Below, in pieces: positions 62,850 through 64,000 of a stretch of DNA of 64,000 nt. Positions within the stretch are counted from its first letter, which is position 1. The number at the start of each line of letters is the position of its first letter. The notes beneath the pieces were generated by a model. That model ran no database searches and was not told the DNA's origin. It saw only the letters and a program-made list of their open reading frames with translations. Origin of the DNA: Sedimentisphaerales bacterium (GTDB taxonomy: Bacteria > Planctomycetota > Phycisphaerae > Sedimentisphaerales > SM23-30); the NCBI GenBank assembly GCA_028281535.1, contig JANQJS010000038.1:62001-126000 (forward strand). Reading direction: 5' to 3'. Both the position numbers and the translations under genes were made by a program.

Positions 62850-64000
62850 TTACATTAAGTAAATTGGATCGACATCAACCAAGATTTGAACATTCATTCG
62901 ACTGAAATATTGCCGACGAATAATTGAGAGTATCGTTTGCATCTCTGTAGCAGAATCCGCAAATAATAAGATTTGGTAGCGATGAATATTTTCCATCCGA
63001 GCAATTTGGGCTGGCATCGGACCTCTTAATTGAATCGTTAGTTCTTTACTTTCGAGAACTTGTTGGATATTTTCTGCTAGTTGCCTGCTGACATCATCTA
63101 ATTTTTGGAGTTTATGATCTTTTAGGAGAATTCTTGCCATGCGCCGATAAGGCGGCATTTGACATCGTTCTCGCCCTTTTAATTCCATATTCGCAAATGT
63201 TGTATAATCATGACGACAGGCCAATTGGATCGATGGATCATGAGGCTCAAAGCTCTGAACGATGACTTTTCCACTGTCCACGGCTCTTCCGCAACGTCCG
63301 GCCACTTGGGTGATTAATTGGAAAGTGCGTTCACTGCTACGAAAATCAGGGATCGAAAGTGACATATCTGCGTTTAACACGCCTACCAGATCTACATTGG
63401 GAAAATCAAGCCCTTTAGCAATCATTTGTGTGCCAAGTAAGATGTCGGTATGTCCTTGAGCGAAATTCTCCAGAACTTCCTGGTATTCATCTGAAGATAA
63501 AGCGTCACTATCCATTCTTTGGATTTTGGCATTAGGGAATTTTTCATGTAATTCTTCTTGAGCTTTTTGTGTGCCTGGTCCAATCAATATTAATTTTTTA
63601 CTGCAGACAGGACACTGCTTAGGAATCATACTTGCATGTAAACAATGATGGCACATTACCCAGGTAGGTTTATCGCTATTCAGCGTGTCAGAAAGATTTT
63701 TCTTGTGGCAGGTTAAGCTTACATCACAATTAGGGCAAGTGACAGAAAATTTGCATGAAGGGCAAAAGATATAAGAGCTATAGCCGCGACGATTTAACAT
63801 TAGAATAATTTGACGCTTTTGATTCAGGCATCGATCCATTTCTTTTGCAAGCGTTTGACCTATAAGGGGTTCTCCTTTAACTCTTGATAGTTCATCTCGC
63901 ATGTTGACGATATTAACTTTTGGAAGCGGTAAATCTAAAACGCGTTCTTTAAGTTCTAAAAGCTGAAAATGATCTCGCGTCAAGCTGTTGTGATAGCTTT
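62850..64000 (-). CDS. priA: Primosomal protein N' (PriA helicase), C-terminal part, 5' end outside window
   Basis: Minus strand open to the window edge; at least 383 residues. PriA is the 3'-5' helicase that restarts stalled replication forks. Visible are the LLELKERVLDLPLPKV segment, the paired zinc-binding Cys sites (CPSCKFSVTCPNC, CHHCL, CPVCSKK), helicase motifs V and VI (LLGTQMIAKGLDFPNV, TQVAGRCGRA) and the family's C-terminal domain. Walker A and the DEAH box lie beyond 64000. An internal TTG at 63983 is not the start: the frame continues SYHNS upstream. Convergent with the CCA-type gene, 12 bp between ends. Confidence 0.95.
   Translation of the reverse strand, partial: SYHNSLTRDHFQLLELKERVLDLPLPKVNIVNMRDELSRVKGEPLIGQTLAKEMDRCLNQKRQIILMLNRRGYSSYIFCPSCKFSVTCPNCDVSLTCHKKNLSDTLNSDKPTWVMCHHCLHASMIPKQCPVCSKKLILIGPGTQKAQEELHEKFPNAKIQRMDSDALSSDEYQEVLENFAQGHTDILLGTQMIAKGLDFPNVDLVGVLNADMSLSIPDFRSSERTFQLITQVAGRCGRAVDSGKVIVQSFEPHDPSIQLACRHDYTTFANMELKGRERCQMPPYRRMARILLKDHKLQKLDDVSRQLAENIQQVLESKELTIQLRGPMPAQIARMENIHRYQILLFADSATEMQTILSIIRRQYFSRMNVQILVDVDPIYLM

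Overview
The window is a moderately AT-rich bacterial chromosome segment that most resembles a planctomycete, probably of the class Phycisphaerae. The clues are: two very large secreted proteins with a basic N-terminus followed by the planctomycete-type L-E-x-L-x-x-R-x-L-L-x targeting motif; two PEP-CTERM proteins; a prepilin-like protein with the C-terminal H-X9-DG signature; a dockerin-bearing surface protein; a giant LptC/OstA-like protein next to KDO genes (so an LPS-type outer membrane); a sulfatase; and CRTAC1 and Sel1 proteins. No phage, insertion sequence or CRISPR array was seen.

Layout. 1-4740 (minus): a vitamin B12-riboswitch operon: aptamer, intrinsic terminator, DUF4465-like PEP-CTERM protein, dockerin surface protein, H-X9-DG pseudopilin, BtuF-like binding protein and the start of a BtuD-like ATPase. 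4.8-16.7 kb: endonuclease V, a lipoprotein, hslU-rlmN-oxidoreductase, ahcY, a lipoprotein, then ndk, ligA, pgsA and ribBA on plus. 16.7-27.5 kb: ribosomal protein S1, a candidate small RNA, a PEP-CTERM protein, mtnA, purE, a short uvrC, and the LPS cluster kdsD-kdsC-lptC-like. 27.6-32.2 kb: a giant metzincin-containing surface protein. 32.7-42.3 kb: a tRNA-dihydrouridine synthase, tRNA-Leu(CAA), two Sel1 proteins, a DUF454 membrane protein, a CRTAC1 protein and a TPR sulfatase. 42.6-50.7 kb (minus): a respiratory nitrogen operon. 51-64 kb: a 59-residue protein, bioD, a 2,664-residue surface protein, a DUF4186 protein, rsmD, a CCA-adding-type enzyme and the 3' part of priA.

Two loci look like coherent and unusual systems. 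In the first, B12 would be sensed by the riboswitch, captured by exported proteins (a PEP-CTERM protein, a dockerin protein and possibly a pseudopilus) and handed to BtuF/BtuCD; the permease and any outer-membrane receptor lie outside the window. In the second, a quinol-oxidising module (membrane-anchored tetraheme cytochrome, four-cluster ferredoxin, NrfD-type membrane subunit) is co-transcribed with an octaheme hydroxylamine-oxidoreductase-like cytochrome and NapD-NapA-NapB. NapB appears internally duplicated to four hemes. I infer nitrate reduction through nitrite towards hydroxylamine or ammonium without NrfA, NapC or NapGH.

Several promoters match a sigma70-like consensus with 17-bp spacing. 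In three cases (uvrC, rsmD, the DUF454 gene) they predict leaderless or nearly leaderless mRNAs. All functional statements come from reading the sequence; no database search was run.
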